A stretch of DNA of 64,000 bases, from positions 62,001 through 126,000 of the forward strand of contig MU277743.1 in NCBI GenBank assembly GCA_022385805.1, written 5' to 3'. This DNA is from Pilatotrama ljubarskyi. Taxonomy: Eukaryota; Basidiomycota; Agaricomycetes; Polyporales; Polyporaceae. A model generated the notes under the pieces. The model searched no databases. It worked only from the letters and a program-made list of their open reading frames with translations, and had not been told where the DNA came from. How positions within the stretch are numbered: the stretch's first letter is position 1; each line of letters begins with the position of its first letter. The translations under genes and the position numbers were made by a program. Shown piece after piece: positions 10,791-23,955 of the stretch.

Positions 10791-13700
10791 ATGACATCGA
10801 GCTCACCGCCGCCACCCCTACGCGTGAGGATCAACCAGATCGACTATACGGTTGCTCCACCGGGGCCGCTCGATAACTCGTCGCTTCACCGTGTACCTGT
10901 CATTCGAATATATGGGGACTCCTCTCTTGGTCTGAAAACATGCGTCCATGTGCATCAAGTCTATCCATACTTCTTCGTGGAGTACCTGGAGAAGATGCAC
11001 CCAGACACTGGTATGTAACGCGAGGTTCTGCAACATAATGCACACCTCACATCGACCCAGTGAACCGCTACATTGCGAAGCTCAAACACTCGCTCAACCA
11101 TGCCATTGCCATATCTATGAAGCGCAACCCAGAGTCCCCGAAGTCCAAGTTCGTGCGCGCCGTCGTCCTCGTCAAGGGTGTGCATTTCTACGGCTTTCAC
11201 GCCAATTACGCGCCCTTCCTCAAGATTCACATCGCCGACCCGGCCTTCGTCAACCGCGCGGTCACGATCATGCAGTCCGGCACGGTCATGAAGACGCGCT
11301 TCCGCGTGTACGAAAGTCACCTCTCGTACCTCCTCCAGTTCCTCTGCGACTTCGGGTTGTACGGGTGTGGTTGGATCGACCTGGGTGAAGTTTGGCAGCG
11401 TGGCCGCGAGGAGGCTTCCGTGAATGATGAGGAGGGAACAGAGCTCGCCGAAGCGCTCTCCGCCTTCAAGACCTCGCCTTACTTCCGTCAGACGCGTATG
11501 CCACTCGAGGTGGACGCCATTGCGCCTCATATTCTAAACCGCCGGAAGCTCTCGGCACGCAAGATTCATCACAAACTCACCATCCCCGCTCCCCCGCTCC
11601 CTTCCGAGCCCCTCGTGCTGAGCGTGCGTGAGCTATGGGAAGATGAGCGGCAGAGACGGATCGCCAAAGGTCTGTCGCCCTCTCCTGTGGTACCGAAGGA
11701 TTTGAGCGCCAACTCGCGCGGTTCCGGGGGCGGGTGGGTCGCCGAGGCACGTTGGTGGGAGGAGATACGGAAGCGCGTCGAGCGGGAGAGTGGGCGAGAA
11801 GTTGTTCCTCCGCGCATGTCTTGGGAGAAGTGGGTCATGACTACATTCGAGAGCATCGAGGCGCTCTGGCCGGACGAGTACAAGAGGTGGAGGCCGAACG
11901 CGGACGACGATGTCGAGGGCAACGAGCGTAGAGAAGGCCGAGCTCAGGGGAACGAAGCGAATCCGTATCAGCCCTCCGCGATGACGGCATGTGTCGAAGG
12001 GGCCGCTGGTGCCGTCGAAGAGCATGGTGATGAAGAGGTTGACGTCGATGAGGCGATGCTATCTAGCCAGGCAATGAGTCAGCTTATGGAATGCGGGGAG
12101 GCAGAATGGCACGAGGAAGTGCAAGGTCACGAAGAACATGAAGTTGATGACCACTTGCAGGAAGACGACGACTATGCTGTCGAGGATGGCCCGCCTCCCG
12201 ACTTGCAGTCCGTCGTGGGAGACGATGAGGACAGGTTTGAGATTCAATTGATGAGGGCACTGTACTTCAACTCGCTCATGCATCCGCAGCGCGAACGACC
12301 CTTTCCGTGGCTCTGATGAGGACCGACCGCCTTCACCCACCCCTTCGCCATCCAAGAGCGCGAACCCATTCAAGGCGATATGGTCAAAGATCGCGAAGTA
12401 AGCCGCGCACAGTCATTATCTCACTTTGTGTATGCCCACCTATGATGTGAAGGCCTTCCTCCAGGCATCGGTCTACCTCAGTTGTATCCAACGGACCCAG
12501 GACCCCGACTAAGTGAGTCTCCCATTGTCATAACAATATGCAGCGGAGTGACTGAAGAGTTACAGGGTGAATTTACTATGTTCCCCGCCACAGCATCGCT
12601 GATCGTATGCCAGCCTCGCCGATACACTCCCGCCTGGCCGACGCCGACTAAGCTGTACGAGACCCGCTCGCCCACAATCACGCCAAAGAAACGGCTATTC
12701 TCCCGTGTGGTTAGCAAAGAAGCTCTAGGCGACGTCTCGTCCGCACGATCGCCCCGGTCTATATTCCAGCCACTTCCTCCGGCGAACGTCGGGACCGACA
12801 TAGGACTCAATGAGCTTCCACCACTCCCTCTAGAAGACATTCCGAGGGCTGCTGATGCAGAAGAGAGGCCTGCGAAGAAGCGGAGGTTGAGTCCACCCCC
12901 GCATGAGTATCCAGCCCCCGCAGCGAACTCAAATTCTAGCTCATCGAACGTTGTCACCAGCTCTGTCTCAAGCAACAAGTCCGTCTCTCAGACAAGAACC
13001 CTGACGCCTCCGGTGGCTCTTGCATCCCTGTATAGGGGACGCAACGTCTACGTCTACGCTTCTGCTCCGCCGTCTGCTGCCGAACTAGTAGAGACCATAG
13101 AACAGTACGGGATTCCGAGCAAGATATATCGCGATCCGTATTACTCGAAGGAGAGCGACGCGCCGGAGCGCCCCAGGGAATACGCGGGACTCGTTTTCCA
13201 CCTCAAGGGCGGGGAGGGGGTTGCCACCCTGGAGGAATGGAAGAGCGACGAAAGCACGCCCTCCATCATTGGCCATCCTCCTCAGCCGCTGGCTCGTGCA
13301 GGCGTTGGCGGGTGGGAGTATGCGAGTACGCCGCCGAGCGTCAAACAGGTGCGAAAGTGGTTGAAGGATGATGCTGCTCGTCCGGATGCGAAAACCGGTC
13401 GCACCAAGGACTCCTCTCAGGTATTTGTGCTTTCCCGAAGTCGTGAAGCCGTACCAAACAGCATTCGTCGCAGATCGAAGGTCCCACCCAGCTCAACCCT
13501 TACGGCCTGAAAAGCACCCTTGCACCTCGCTCAAAGAACGCGAAGCGCGAGAGACAGAACATGACGGTCCTGGCAGTGGAAGTCTTTGGTGCGTATGGAC
13601 GGAGGGATCACACAATCACTCGACCTTCTGTCTGACCACTTGCTCCTGCAGCCCCGTCTACAGGAACCCATGTGTCTAATCCCGACGAAGACGAGATAGC

Positions 13701-16700
13701 AGCTGTCTTCTACGCTCTCCACAGCTCTGATGAAAGCGGTTCGGACGGTGGAAGTGCATTCACATGCGAGACGGGGGTCATAGCCGTCGAAAGCGATCAG
13801 CTCAACTTTCGACGCCTGCGCAACCTGAAGGTCGAGTTCGTGGAGAGCGAGCTCGAGCTCCTCAACAGATTGATCGACACAGTCGTCGAGCTGGACCCGG
13901 ACATCGTGTCCGGCTGGGAAGTGCAGGCAGCTTCGTGGGGCTACTTGGCTGCGCGAGGACGCACCTATGGCTTGGACGTCGGCGAGCAGATCTCCCGAGC
14001 ACCTGGAAGGCATATGGCCGGCGGATCAGACCAATGGGGTATGAAGACCACGTCGACCTTCAAGGTCACCGGAAGACATGTTCTGAACGTCTGGAGGATC
14101 ATGCGATCCGAGCATAACTTCAGCATCTACACCTTTGAGAATGTTGTCTTCCAGATCCTACGCCGGCGGTAGGTGTGGTCTATGCATCGAAATATCACAG
14201 GTTCTGACGAATGGTGCTAGGACGCCCTGGTATAGTCCCCAGACGTTGACGGACTGGTACCACAGTCCCGTACCAGAACATGCAGACCGGCTACTTCGTT
14301 ACTTCGCACGGCGAACATCCATGGTATTGGAGATCCTAGACGTTGCGGAGGTCGTCACGAAGAACGCGTGAGTCTGTTTCTTGAGTTATGCATGATCCGT
14401 GGTTCACATTGTCCCCCCAGCGAATTCGCTCGCGTATTCGGAGTCGACTTCTTCTCCGTACTAAGCCGAGGCTCCCAGTTCAAAGTGGAGTCGTTCATGT
14501 TCCGCATCGCCAAGCCCGAGAGCTTTGTATTACTATCGCCGAGCAAGCAAGACGTGGGTTCGCCATGTACCAGGTTCTCGTACTCGCTAACAGGTAATCA
14601 ACAGGTCGGCAAGCAGAATGCTGCCGAGTGTATGCCTCTTATCATGGAACCGCTTTCCGCTTTCTACAACAGCCCTCTTGTAGTGTTAGACTTTCAATCA
14701 CTGTATCCCTCCATCATGATCGCCTATAATTATTGCTATTCTACTTGCCTGGGACGTATCACTGACTTCAAGGGCCAATACAAGTTCGGCGTTACCGATC
14801 TCCGCCAGCCAGCGGGCTTGTTGGCCAAGCTCCAAGATCATATCAACGGTGCGTCGACCGTCTTGTCTACACAGTCGGACATCGATATACAACTATTATG
14901 CCAGTGGCCCCCAACGGGATCATGTACGTCAAGGAAAGCGTCCGCAAAGGATTGCTGGGCCGCATGCTCACGGAACTTCTGGACACGAGAGTCATGGTCA
15001 AGCAGGCTATGAAAGGGGCGAAAGACGACAAGGTATGTCCGCTGCTGCCACATCGCACATCTTACTCGACTCCTTGCAGGCGCTCCGCAGGATCCTTGAC
15101 GCTCGACAACTAGGATTGAAGTACATCGCGAACGTCACCTACGGCTACACGAGCGCGACCTACTCCGGTCGAATGCCTGCTGTCGAGATCGCGGACAGCA
15201 TTGTGCAGAGCGGAAGGGAGACGTTGGAGAAGGTGAGTCTGTCGCACAGCCAACTTCGCCTCGGCGATGCTGAACGGAGGAACCGATAGGCCATTCGCGT
15301 CATCAACTCTACGAAGAAATGGGGCGCAAGGGTCGTCTACGGCGATACGGACTCGTTGTTTATCTACTTGCCTGGGAAGACCAAGGAGCAAGCGTTCAGG
15401 ATAGGGCAAGACATGGCAGATACTATCACACAGATGAACCCCGCGCCGGTGAAGCTAAAGTTCGAGAAGGTGAGCGAGCCACGTAGTCATGCACAGAAAG
15501 TCGTACTGAAGTTAGGCAGGTCTACCTACCCTGCGTTCTCATGGCGAAGAAGCGCTATGTTGGGTTCAAGTTTGAGAATCCTGACGACAAGGAGCCGGTT
15601 TTCGATGCGAAGGGCATCGAGACCGTTCGCAGAGATGGTATACCCGCCCAGCAGAAGATGACGGAGACATGTTTGAAGTAGGTGATGCGCCATTCTCCAG
15701 AGCGTGCGCTCACAGCATTCATAGGATCCTGTTCCGTACTCAGGACCTGAGTCAAGTAAAAGACTACTGCTGTCGCACCTGGGCGAGAATCCTCGAGAAT
15801 AAGGTATCCATCCAAGACTTCATTTTTGCGAAGGAAGTCAAGATGGGCACCTATAGGTTGGTGATGTAGTGCCATCATCATCTCGCACGTCTCATCCTTA
15901 CATCTCTTACAGCGACCGGGTACCCCCTCCTCCGGGGGTGACTGTAGCTGCCCGCCGTATGCTCGAGGACCCCAATGATGAGCCGCAATACGGGGAACGC
16001 ATACCCTATGTGATCATCCGAGGGGCGCCAGGGTCAAGGCTGGTTGATCGAGCCGTTGCACCGCATGAGCTGTTCAAGGACAGGTGAGCTGCCCAACCTC
16101 CCATTGCCGCCCGTGTTGACCATGCTATGTATGAAACTGCAGCCACAAACGTCTTGATGCGAACTACTACATCTCCCGTGTGCTGATACCGCCGCTGGAA
16201 CGCATTTTCAATCTGGTCGGCGCAGATGTTCGCAGCTGGTTCGACGACATGCCGAAGAGTATACGCGTTGACCAGCCCGACGTCACTCTCACCCCGCGGA
16301 AGAACAAGAGAAACGTCATGGTCGCGAACGCGTTCAAGATTGATGATCACTTCACCAGCTCGCACTGCCTGATATGTGGAGCCTTGACACCGGAAGGTAC
16401 GCATTCCGGTATATCATGAGCAATCTTCCGCTGACAGTGCAACAGTGCTATGCGAGATCTGTAGGCTGGACCATCCGACTACCATCAGCGAGTTGCTCTC
16501 TAGGGTGCAGGTCACAGAAACCCGACTGAAGGACGTCCATCTTGTTTGCAACTCGTGCTGCGGGATCGCGCCGGCAGAACCGGTGCTGTGCGAATCCCTC
16601 GACTGCCCATGGCTGTATGAGCGCAAGAAGCTGGAGAGCAAGGCGGAGGCGCTGACCACCGTTCACGAGCTCATTGACGAGATGGAGAGGGAATGGTACG

Positions 16701-16771
16701 CGGAGACTCGGAGAGGTTATGACTGTGACGAGGATACCCCGGACTCCTGGAACCTATCTGTTGTAGCTTAG
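10791..16771 (+). CDS. REV3: DNA polymerase zeta catalytic subunit REV3
   Basis: I trace 18 exons: 10791-11010, 11061-12234, 12290-12397, 12465-12512, 12544-13420, 13474-13588, 13652-14168, 14221-14367, 14421-14553, 14605-14848, 14905-15032, 15080-15232, 15290-15469, 15520-15677, 15725-15856, 15913-16083, 16143-16396, 16446-16771. Total 5085 nt, 1694 residues. REV3 is the B-family polymerase that extends past DNA lesions. N-terminal domain: VRINQIDYTV and HVHQVYPYFFVEYL. Then an acidic linker, a degenerate exonuclease-like domain (DPDIVSGWEVQAASWGYL), palm motif A DFQSLYPSIM, a fingers motif with YGYTSATYSG, motif C YGDTDSLF and AKKRYVGF. The C-terminus has two cysteine clusters: CLICG...CEIC and CNSC...CESLDC, matching the zinc site and the Fe-S site that binds accessory subunits. 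The catalytic aspartates are present. The intron at 12235-12289 is the least certain, because the skipped stretch also reads as plausible protein. Confidence 0.93.
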
Positions 16772-17043
16772 AACTCATCATTATTTGGTATTCCTCATGC
16801 GTATTCCTTTTCTCCCGACTCAGTATAACAATGGCCGATTTCAGATGTCGCCTCTACGCTTGGGTCAGTAGAAAAGTGGAATCCGCCCGTGCCATGTCGC
16901 GGTTGTGCTGCGCCGGGCCGACGGGCGCCTGTGCGTGCGAAGCGCCTGCGGTGGGACGTCTCCGTGCGGGGTTGGGCACTCTGCCATCCTACCTCCGCTA
17001 GCCTCCTCTCCAGCTCCAGCAGCGATACCGGACCTCTGCAACA

Positions 17044-17799
17044 ATGGCGGACTTCATCCAGGCTCTGGATCCCTCAAAGCTGGTTCTCGTCGGGGCTGTA
17101 CGTTTCGCAAGCACGGAGCACAGGCCGCTCACTAAGAACTGAACACGCTGCTCTCCAGGCCATGTCCTTCGTCACCAGCGCGTTCTCCGCGCCGGTGTAC
17201 AACCTCCCCATCTTCCTGTTTGGAATGTATGCGCAGGAGGCCTCGGAGGCGATCCAGTCCTTGAAGGCGGTGAGCACGCCCTCACGCGTCGTCCGCACCG
17301 TTCTGTCGGCGCTCACGCTCGAACGCAGTTCACCTTCCTCCTGGCTGGGTCCATGTTCTACGACATCATCTGGATGGTCAATCACTCGCAGAACTGGTTC
17401 ATCAGGGTCGTCACCATCCTTTTGCTCCTCCTGAAGGTGCGTAGCGCTTTAATGCACGACCAAGACATACCTGGCATACAAACGTACATGTCCAGATACC
17501 CACGACGTTCGCGTTCGTGAGTGCGCTCCAGCAGCGGGGTGCCCAGTTCTCTGGCCTCGGGATCCGAGGCAACGACCTCTCTGGGGCGACCGGTGAGCGT
17601 GCATGTTTAACAGGACGGTCCATCGAATCTCACAATGTGACCAGTATGGTCCATGCCTGGAGGCTTCACATCCGGCGGCAGGGAAGGCTACCAAAACGTA
17701 GACAGCCCCGTCGACGGCCCCAAACCCCTCAGCGTCCCGCCCGCGCAACCCGCGCAACCGCCAGCGCCGTCCAACCCAGGCGCGTACCAGACGGTCTAG
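17044..17799 (+). CDS. AGTRAP-like four-helix membrane protein
   Basis: Five exons: 17044-17097, 17159-17269, 17329-17436, 17496-17592, 17645-17799; 525 nt, 174 residues. Three or four hydrophobic segments cover roughly residues 13-105 (for example PVYNLPIFLFGMYA, FLLAGSMFYDIIW, VVTILLLLLKIP). Then comes the segment ALQQRGAQF and a loop GFTSGGREGYQNVDSP, and a proline-rich tail ending GAYQTV. Order and motifs match animal angiotensin II receptor-associated protein (AGTRAP), which has LLLKP, YRERGGE and a YQTID segment in the same positions. In animals it is an endomembrane protein that affects receptor traffic; fungi lack that receptor, so the role here is unknown, probably a conserved trafficking or membrane function. 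Initiator chosen because it precedes the conserved first helix. Confidence 0.7.
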
Positions 17800-18067
17800 A
17801 GAGAGACTGTGCCGTACGAGCAGAACCAGAACCATGCGATTCGTGCAGTGTGCTAATTATACAGTGTGTGGGTGTGTGCGTGAGTGTGCGGATGTATATG
17901 CTACAGAGGGACAGAACGCGATGTATCATGTTCTACACGCGCGCCATTAGAAGCGGGCTCCCGTCCGAGCCCGAGCGAGACAGCGGTAAAGTATACGTAG
18001 AGATAAGCCAAGCCGAACGGAACCTTGCATGTCAGCGTACAAAATCGTGCGGGTCGTCGTCGTCAGT

Positions 18068-21000
18068 CTATGCGCGTGTGATGTTCACGGGGTCGTCGTC
18101 GCGGATCCAGATGCAGCCGCTCTTCTTCTCTTCGCCATCGCACGCCTCCCACTCGTCGGACAGCTCGTACTGCGTGCCTTCCACCCACCGGCGCCAGGCC
18201 TCGCGGAGCCCCTTCTCGAGATTCCGCGTCCACCGCAGCGTGTCGAAGAGCGGCATCCGGTCCCTATTCAGGAATATGTTCCGCCGGAGCTCGACCAGTT
18301 CACCCTGGCCGCGAGGGAGCACGGCTCCGGACGGCTCGTGGTGGGGCACGTAGTGCACACTCTGTGCCAGTGCGACAGCTCGGCTCTCGTACTCCTCGGC
18401 GCTGTGGACCGTCATCTGGTCGCCGAAGCCGGTCGCGTTGACCATACTGGCGGCCACGCGCGAACACATCTTGTGCTTGTGCTTCGGCCACGTCAGTATC
18501 GGCGTCCCGGTCCACAGCACACTGCAAGACACATCAGCGCGCACGGTACGTCTGTACAACATGTGCACTTACTCTGCAGCTATGGTATGCGCGTTGCACT
18601 ACAGTGCATCAGTACGCATGCAAACACGCGACTTGCGATCGAAAGCGTGCTCACCTCCGCGGTGTCTAAAAACAGATCGGCGACGCGCGCCCTGAAAACG
18701 TGCCAGTCCTTCTTGGCCACATCGGTGAATCGGATCCGCGACGCGACCTCGTCCCCGGCCCACATCTTCGCGGACCGCAGCAGGTGCTCTTCCCCCGCGG
18801 CGGGGAACCGCAACAACCACAGGATGCTTCGCGGGACCATGCGGAGGATGCGCAACCAGACCAGTAATATCCCCTGCAAGAGCGGCGGTTCAGCCACATG
18901 CGCAGACGGAAAGAGAACGCGGCCGCTGGCCAGCGTCCAGGGTCGCGGCGCGGGGCGCGGCAAAAGGTATAAGCAGAGTTCACTTACGGGATCGATCTAC
19001 GTGCCACAGGATCGGAGATGAATCCGTCAGCTTGTGTACGCCTAGTTGTCTGGCCGCGATACGTACTTTGTACAGCTGTGCGGACGAAGCGAGTGTGAGC
19101 GTCTAGAAGTTCTGCGGATCGCGAATTAGGCAACTCACCTGGTTGAAATTCGCGAAGATGATCACGTCTCTGCTCGCCCACGTCGTTTTAGCCTCGCACA
19201 CCCAGTCAAGCGCTGGACACGTACTGAGGCAGATCTGGGAACACCTGTTTCCGCGCATCCGCTCGCCGACGCTCCTCGTCGAGCCAGAGCGTCTCCACGG
19301 GCACCTTCTCGCGCTCCTCCACGCTGAGGTCTTCGTCTCCGCGGAACGACTGCTTGTGGTCGGTGACCATGAACGTATGCTGTGATCACAAACGCCGTCA
19401 ATGACGCTTCGCAACACTAGCGCAACGTACGAACAGGCATGTACATGAACTTCTCCATACTGCGAAGGCTGGTGAGCGACCCGAACTGACCAACGCGCGA
19501 GCAAAGCACTCACTATAACCAGTTGTTCGCGTCGGTCTCGGGATCGAGGTCCGCGTCATTGTCGAGCGGCACCTCGGGGAGGGACGCCAGACCAGTCTCC
19601 GCCGTCGACGTCGCGTCTCGGGTAGCCCTCAGCTCGCGCCATAGCTCCGAAGCCGACGTCTCCTGCGGACATGAAATCGGGTCGCACACAAGGTAATCGC
19701 ACCATCCTAACAAGCAACGCAAGAGGAGGATCGGCATCAGCATAGACCCCCATGGCGAGTGCGCGCTGAAGCTCGTCACCTGCTCCGAGCGTCCCCGCGT
19801 AGCCCATCAGTTGAATCTGTATCGGACACGGCCGCGCGGCGAAAATGTCGTTCCGTGCGCCCTTGGTGTACCCGCCCAGGTTGATCACTACAAATGTCAG
19901 TCGTCTTCGACGCTCGCCGCGGCGCACACACTCACGGATGTGGATTTCGTTCTGCATGATGTGGTCGATGATCGTGTTCAGCGACCACGACGACACGTCG
20001 ATGCAGTGCTCGACCGTGCTCGCTATCCGCGGCCTGTACGCGGTGCCGTCCCACGGGCTCGTCGTGTACAAAAACACGTTGAACTGCTTGCGGTCGTGCA
20101 TCCCGAACACCGACTGCATCAAATGCGACAGCGGGTGGTTGCTAGTCGCGCACAGCCCAGTGAGCAAACGGGCCCGTGCGCCAAGGCAGGACCGACTCAC
20201 TTTACGTCGTTCGAGACGTACCCGATGTTGAGCTTGCCGTTTATCGGCGGCCGCGGAGGGCGGTAGACGTGCTTCGGGAGCCACGGCTGCGCGAACGCGG
20301 TGTACGATATCCGCAACGCGCTCCTGTGCGGGATCAGCCGCGTCACTCTCGGCGTAAGCGGGTACGTGAACTAGCCAAACGGAAGCCCCCTTTAGTCCCC
20401 CAGCGCACCACACGAACGAGACGCACACGCGTGAGAACACACTCACCGTATGGAACGGGAGCACGGACGGCACGGGCGGCGGCTGCAGCGTCTTGGGCAC
20501 CGTCGGCCGGATGAAGAACCCGTGGTAGTTGCCCTCGCTCGTCGCCACGCCCTTCTCCACCGCGAGCACCTTCCCGTACGCTTTCACGTACCACCGGCGC
20601 TGCATCTGCGGCTGCACCCAATCGATGAATCTCAGCAGGAACCCGGCCTCGTTGGTCCGCCGCTGCGCCCTATCCTCCCCGCTCCGCGCCAGCCGCTGGA
20701 AACGCGTCTGCCAGCGTGCCGTCTCCCCAGCATGCAGCGGCCGCCCCCGCGCGACGGCGAGCGCGCGGAGACACTCCTCCATCGCCGTCTGCAGCGCGGG
20801 CGCGCCGATGCTCGCCATGTACCCCTGTTCGATCTGCGCGTCCGTGACCGCGACCATGTTCGTGATCCAGCCGGTCTGCGGGTGCGGCCCGGGGGGTATG
20901 ACGTACCCCGCGTCGTCGACGCCGACCTCGTACGCGACCGCGCCGCGTCCGCGCCAGTCGCAGATCGAGCAGAGCGAGTTCACGAGCCCGCAGACCGCCT

Positions 21001-23160
21001 CGGGGAGAGTGGGGTTCACGCGCGCGGCGCGCTTGTAGTACTCGATCGCGTCCCACGGCCGGCCGACGTCCTTGATCGCGTTCCCGAGGTTCGCGAGCGC
21101 GATGTCGAAGTCGGGTTTCTGCTCGACGGCCTTCATGTACAGCCTGCGATCGTGACTCGTGAGTACATCCGCTATTCAAGGCTGAAAGCGACTTACTTGA
21201 TGGCCTGTTCGGTCTGACCCTGGTCCTTGAGCAGCGACCCCAGATTAGTGAGCAAATGCGGGTGCTTCGGATCCATCTGCAGCCCAGCGGTATAATACGT
21301 CCTCGCCAAACCCATCCCGTCCAACAGCTCCCCGTCCGCACCCGTTCGGCCGTCCGTAATCCCGGACATCACAATCCCCAAATTATTGTACGTCGACGGC
21401 GCGGGCGCCCACGCGAGCGCGAGGTAGTACAGCAGGATGACGACGGACGTGCTCACGCGCAGCGTGCCGGCCGTCCCGGGGATGTCCATCCCGCCGAGGA
21501 CGTTGTCCTGGAAGCGCTTCGCGAGCGTGAGCAGGATCGTGCTCGTCATTGTGTTCGTCTGCTGGCGGACCGTCTCTGGGGGCGCCCGCAACTCGCCCGC
21601 GGTGGTCCGCGTGCAGATGGAGGGAAGGACGCCATTTGTGCGCGGGAAGAGCAGCGCGGGGAGGCGGGAAACCTGCTCAGGGACAAGGAGCGGGGTCGGC
21701 AGGACGCCGCCGCCGGCGCGTAAGAGAGGATGAAGGAGCTGTTCGCCGGACGCGCGCACGACGAACATAAAGTCCAAAGACGGGTCGCCGAGGCGCGAGC
21801 TGAAGTCGGTCTGGAAGATGCCGGAGAGCTCGGGGACCCCAGATGAGTTCGCGTCAGAGCACATGATGTGGCCCGCGGCGCACACCGCGAGGAGTAGGTC
21901 GCGGAGCGTGTACTGCTCCGGCTCGGACAGCGGCGGAGGCGGACGTATGACGAGCTCGATCGCATGTGCGTAATCCAAAATGGCTCGCTCCAGATTCGTC
22001 GGACCTAGTGTGGCATAGATGGTGCCGCTAGTGAAGATGGCACGCTGCAGCCGGGGGATCTCGCTCGGCTGGAGGGCGACCGCGAGGCGAGCGTTGGCAT
22101 CAAGGACGTGTTTCTGGACGTACTGGCAGACTCCGAGGGCCTGGCGGTAGTACGCGAGACGGCGTCCGTTGTCTGGGGTGTCATGTGCGAGGGTGAAGGT
22201 CATGCCAAGAATATTGTCCTATAGATGCACGTTAGCGACCGGAGATGAATTAGCCACACGGGGACTCACGAGGGCGTCCCAGTAGGTGGGGCGTGACTGG
22301 AGGGCCTTCCACCACCACTCGTAGGCCTTCTCTGTCTGGCCGAGTGCCTTCATGGTGGTGCCGATGTTGCTCATGGCCTCGACGCAGTTTGCGTTGAGGG
22401 CGAGGATTTGTTGGCTGATGGAGAGGCTGGTTTCGAGGTCTCCGAGGGCATAGTAGGTGCAGGCGAGGAGGAGGAGGACAGGAATGTGGTTTGGGTGGAA
22501 ATCGCGGAGTGCGAGGAGGAGGGGGAGGAGGCGGTCGCGGTATATGCGGTCTGGCGGGTCGTCGTCTGGGGGAGGCTGGAGGATGGGGACGGAGGTGAGG
22601 CCCAAGGGAGTCTTGCCTGGGCCGGGGGAGTCGTAGAGGTAGTAGGCGTATGCCATCATGGCGTCGCGCGCGAGGCTGGTGGACAGTGTCGGTTGTGGAC
22701 CGGCGGCCGGGGAGGGTTCGGCGGAAGGGCCGGGGCGCGGGGGACCGGGAGGACGGCCTGGTGGGACGCGTAGAGAGGTGGGGGGCGGCATCGGGCGATG
22801 GCCTGGATCTGGGATTCATCAGCAGGGGGGACGCGAAGAGCGGCGGAGGGGAGGGAGGTACGGACCGGCTGGGGGTGGCAAGCGGGAGGATGAAGGAACA
22901 TCCAAGGAGGGGATACGGAGCGGCCGAGCGGTCGGGGTGATTGGCGGAAAGGACCAGGAGGGGCTGTGTGCGGTAGAAAAGGGATCTGAGGTCTGGTCAT
23001 GGGAGAGGGCGGGGGCAGAGCTCGGAAACGAGAGATGGGGGGGAGCGTGGTGGGGAGGGAGAGGGCGGGTGTTGGATGGAGCGGGGGACGAGGAAAGCGA
23101 AGACGTTGAAGGGCGGGAGGTGTTGCTCTGGCCCGGGAGGGTCTGCTGAGGGCGGGACAT
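18068..23160 (-). CDS. UDP-GlcNAc:protein O-GlcNAc transferase (OGT, GT41)
   Basis: A multi-exon gene on minus from ATG 23160 to stop 18070-18068. The N-terminus is a long Pro/Ser-rich disordered stretch (23160-22680). TPR repeats follow (SNIGTTMKALGQTEKAYEWW; TNLGSLLKDQGQTEQAI; ALANLGNAIKDVGRPWDAI), then the split GT41 catalytic region: VVINLGGYTKGARNDIFAARPCPIQIQ is the conserved segment at 19960-19800, then LLRFPAAGEEHLL, and in the last exon DVLWTGTPILTWPKHKHKM with SRVAASM, the UDP-sugar binding region. OGT adds single GlcNAc groups to Ser/Thr of nuclear and cytosolic proteins. The exon chain is clear in the TPR and catalytic parts. At the N-terminus three frames are open together, so the splice from the Pro-rich exon (a donor near 22901 is my best guess, joined to 22806) needs transcript data. 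Confidence 0.88.
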
Positions 23161-23955
23161 GGCACACGGCGAATGCAGGCGGCGCAAGAACAGCCCGGGC
23201 ACTGCGCAGCCAGCCCCCGTCACAACACACGCGTGGGAAACGTCAGATACGCAGACGGACGGCGAGCGAGGGCAGAGCGCGCGAAGAGGGCGACAGAGGG
23301 CGAGCAGAGAGGCCTGGGCAGACGACGCACGTCCGGGCCCGGGGCTCAGCACATCGCAATATTCATCTCTCTCCGCCAGAATGCCCATGACGACATCGTC
23401 CACTTTCCCCGATCGCCCTTTCCTCTCCAAATCGGGCATCACCACGTTCCTGAAAATCAACGCCGCCGCCCAGCCCAGATCCCCATCTCGCTTCTTGCCG
23501 CCTGCCGCCGGTCCCAGCCTGGCTCATCGTTCTCCCGCCACCGCTGCCGTGAGCCTCTGTTGCCACCGTCCGCCACGGCCACAGCCCTCTCGAGCGTACT
23601 CGCAGAACCTAATCGCGCGCCCTCCTGCCTTCCACGCGAACGGAAGTGTGCCTCTCCCGGGCACAACCGCAAACGCAGACCAACGCGATCACCTGCAGTC
23701 CCTTCCCTCGGCCCGTTCTCCACCATTCATCGATACACCATACTCCTCTGATACCTTCAGATTGCCTCCAGAGTCCAGGCCGTCCTCATGCCACCGCGGC
23801 GTCTGCCGCGGCTTCTTCCAATTCGTTCCTCCTGCCAAGTGCCAGGCCGGTCCATTCCACTGCCTATATCCGCCCCCACATCTCCACCTCCATCTCTCTC
23901 TCCAGCCGTACATCCCAACTCCATCTGCTCCCGCAACCCTTCGCAGCTACTTACT
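23161..23955. promoter_or_regulatory. Shared promoter region of OGT and transaldolase genes
   Basis: The two genes diverge from here, with 795 bp between start codons. The transaldolase side is strongly pyrimidine-rich on plus (about 23860-23915, CCTCCATCTCTCTCTCC), a typical fungal leader. A 304-codon open frame on plus (23159-24073) spans the region but has only low-complexity Pro/Ser/Arg sequence, so I do not call it a gene. Confidence 0.5.

Noticed and set aside
20450..21217. 255-codon plus-strand frame inside the OGT gene
   Set aside because: It is antisense to TPR-coding exons, and its composition mirrors the GC-rich third positions of the real gene.
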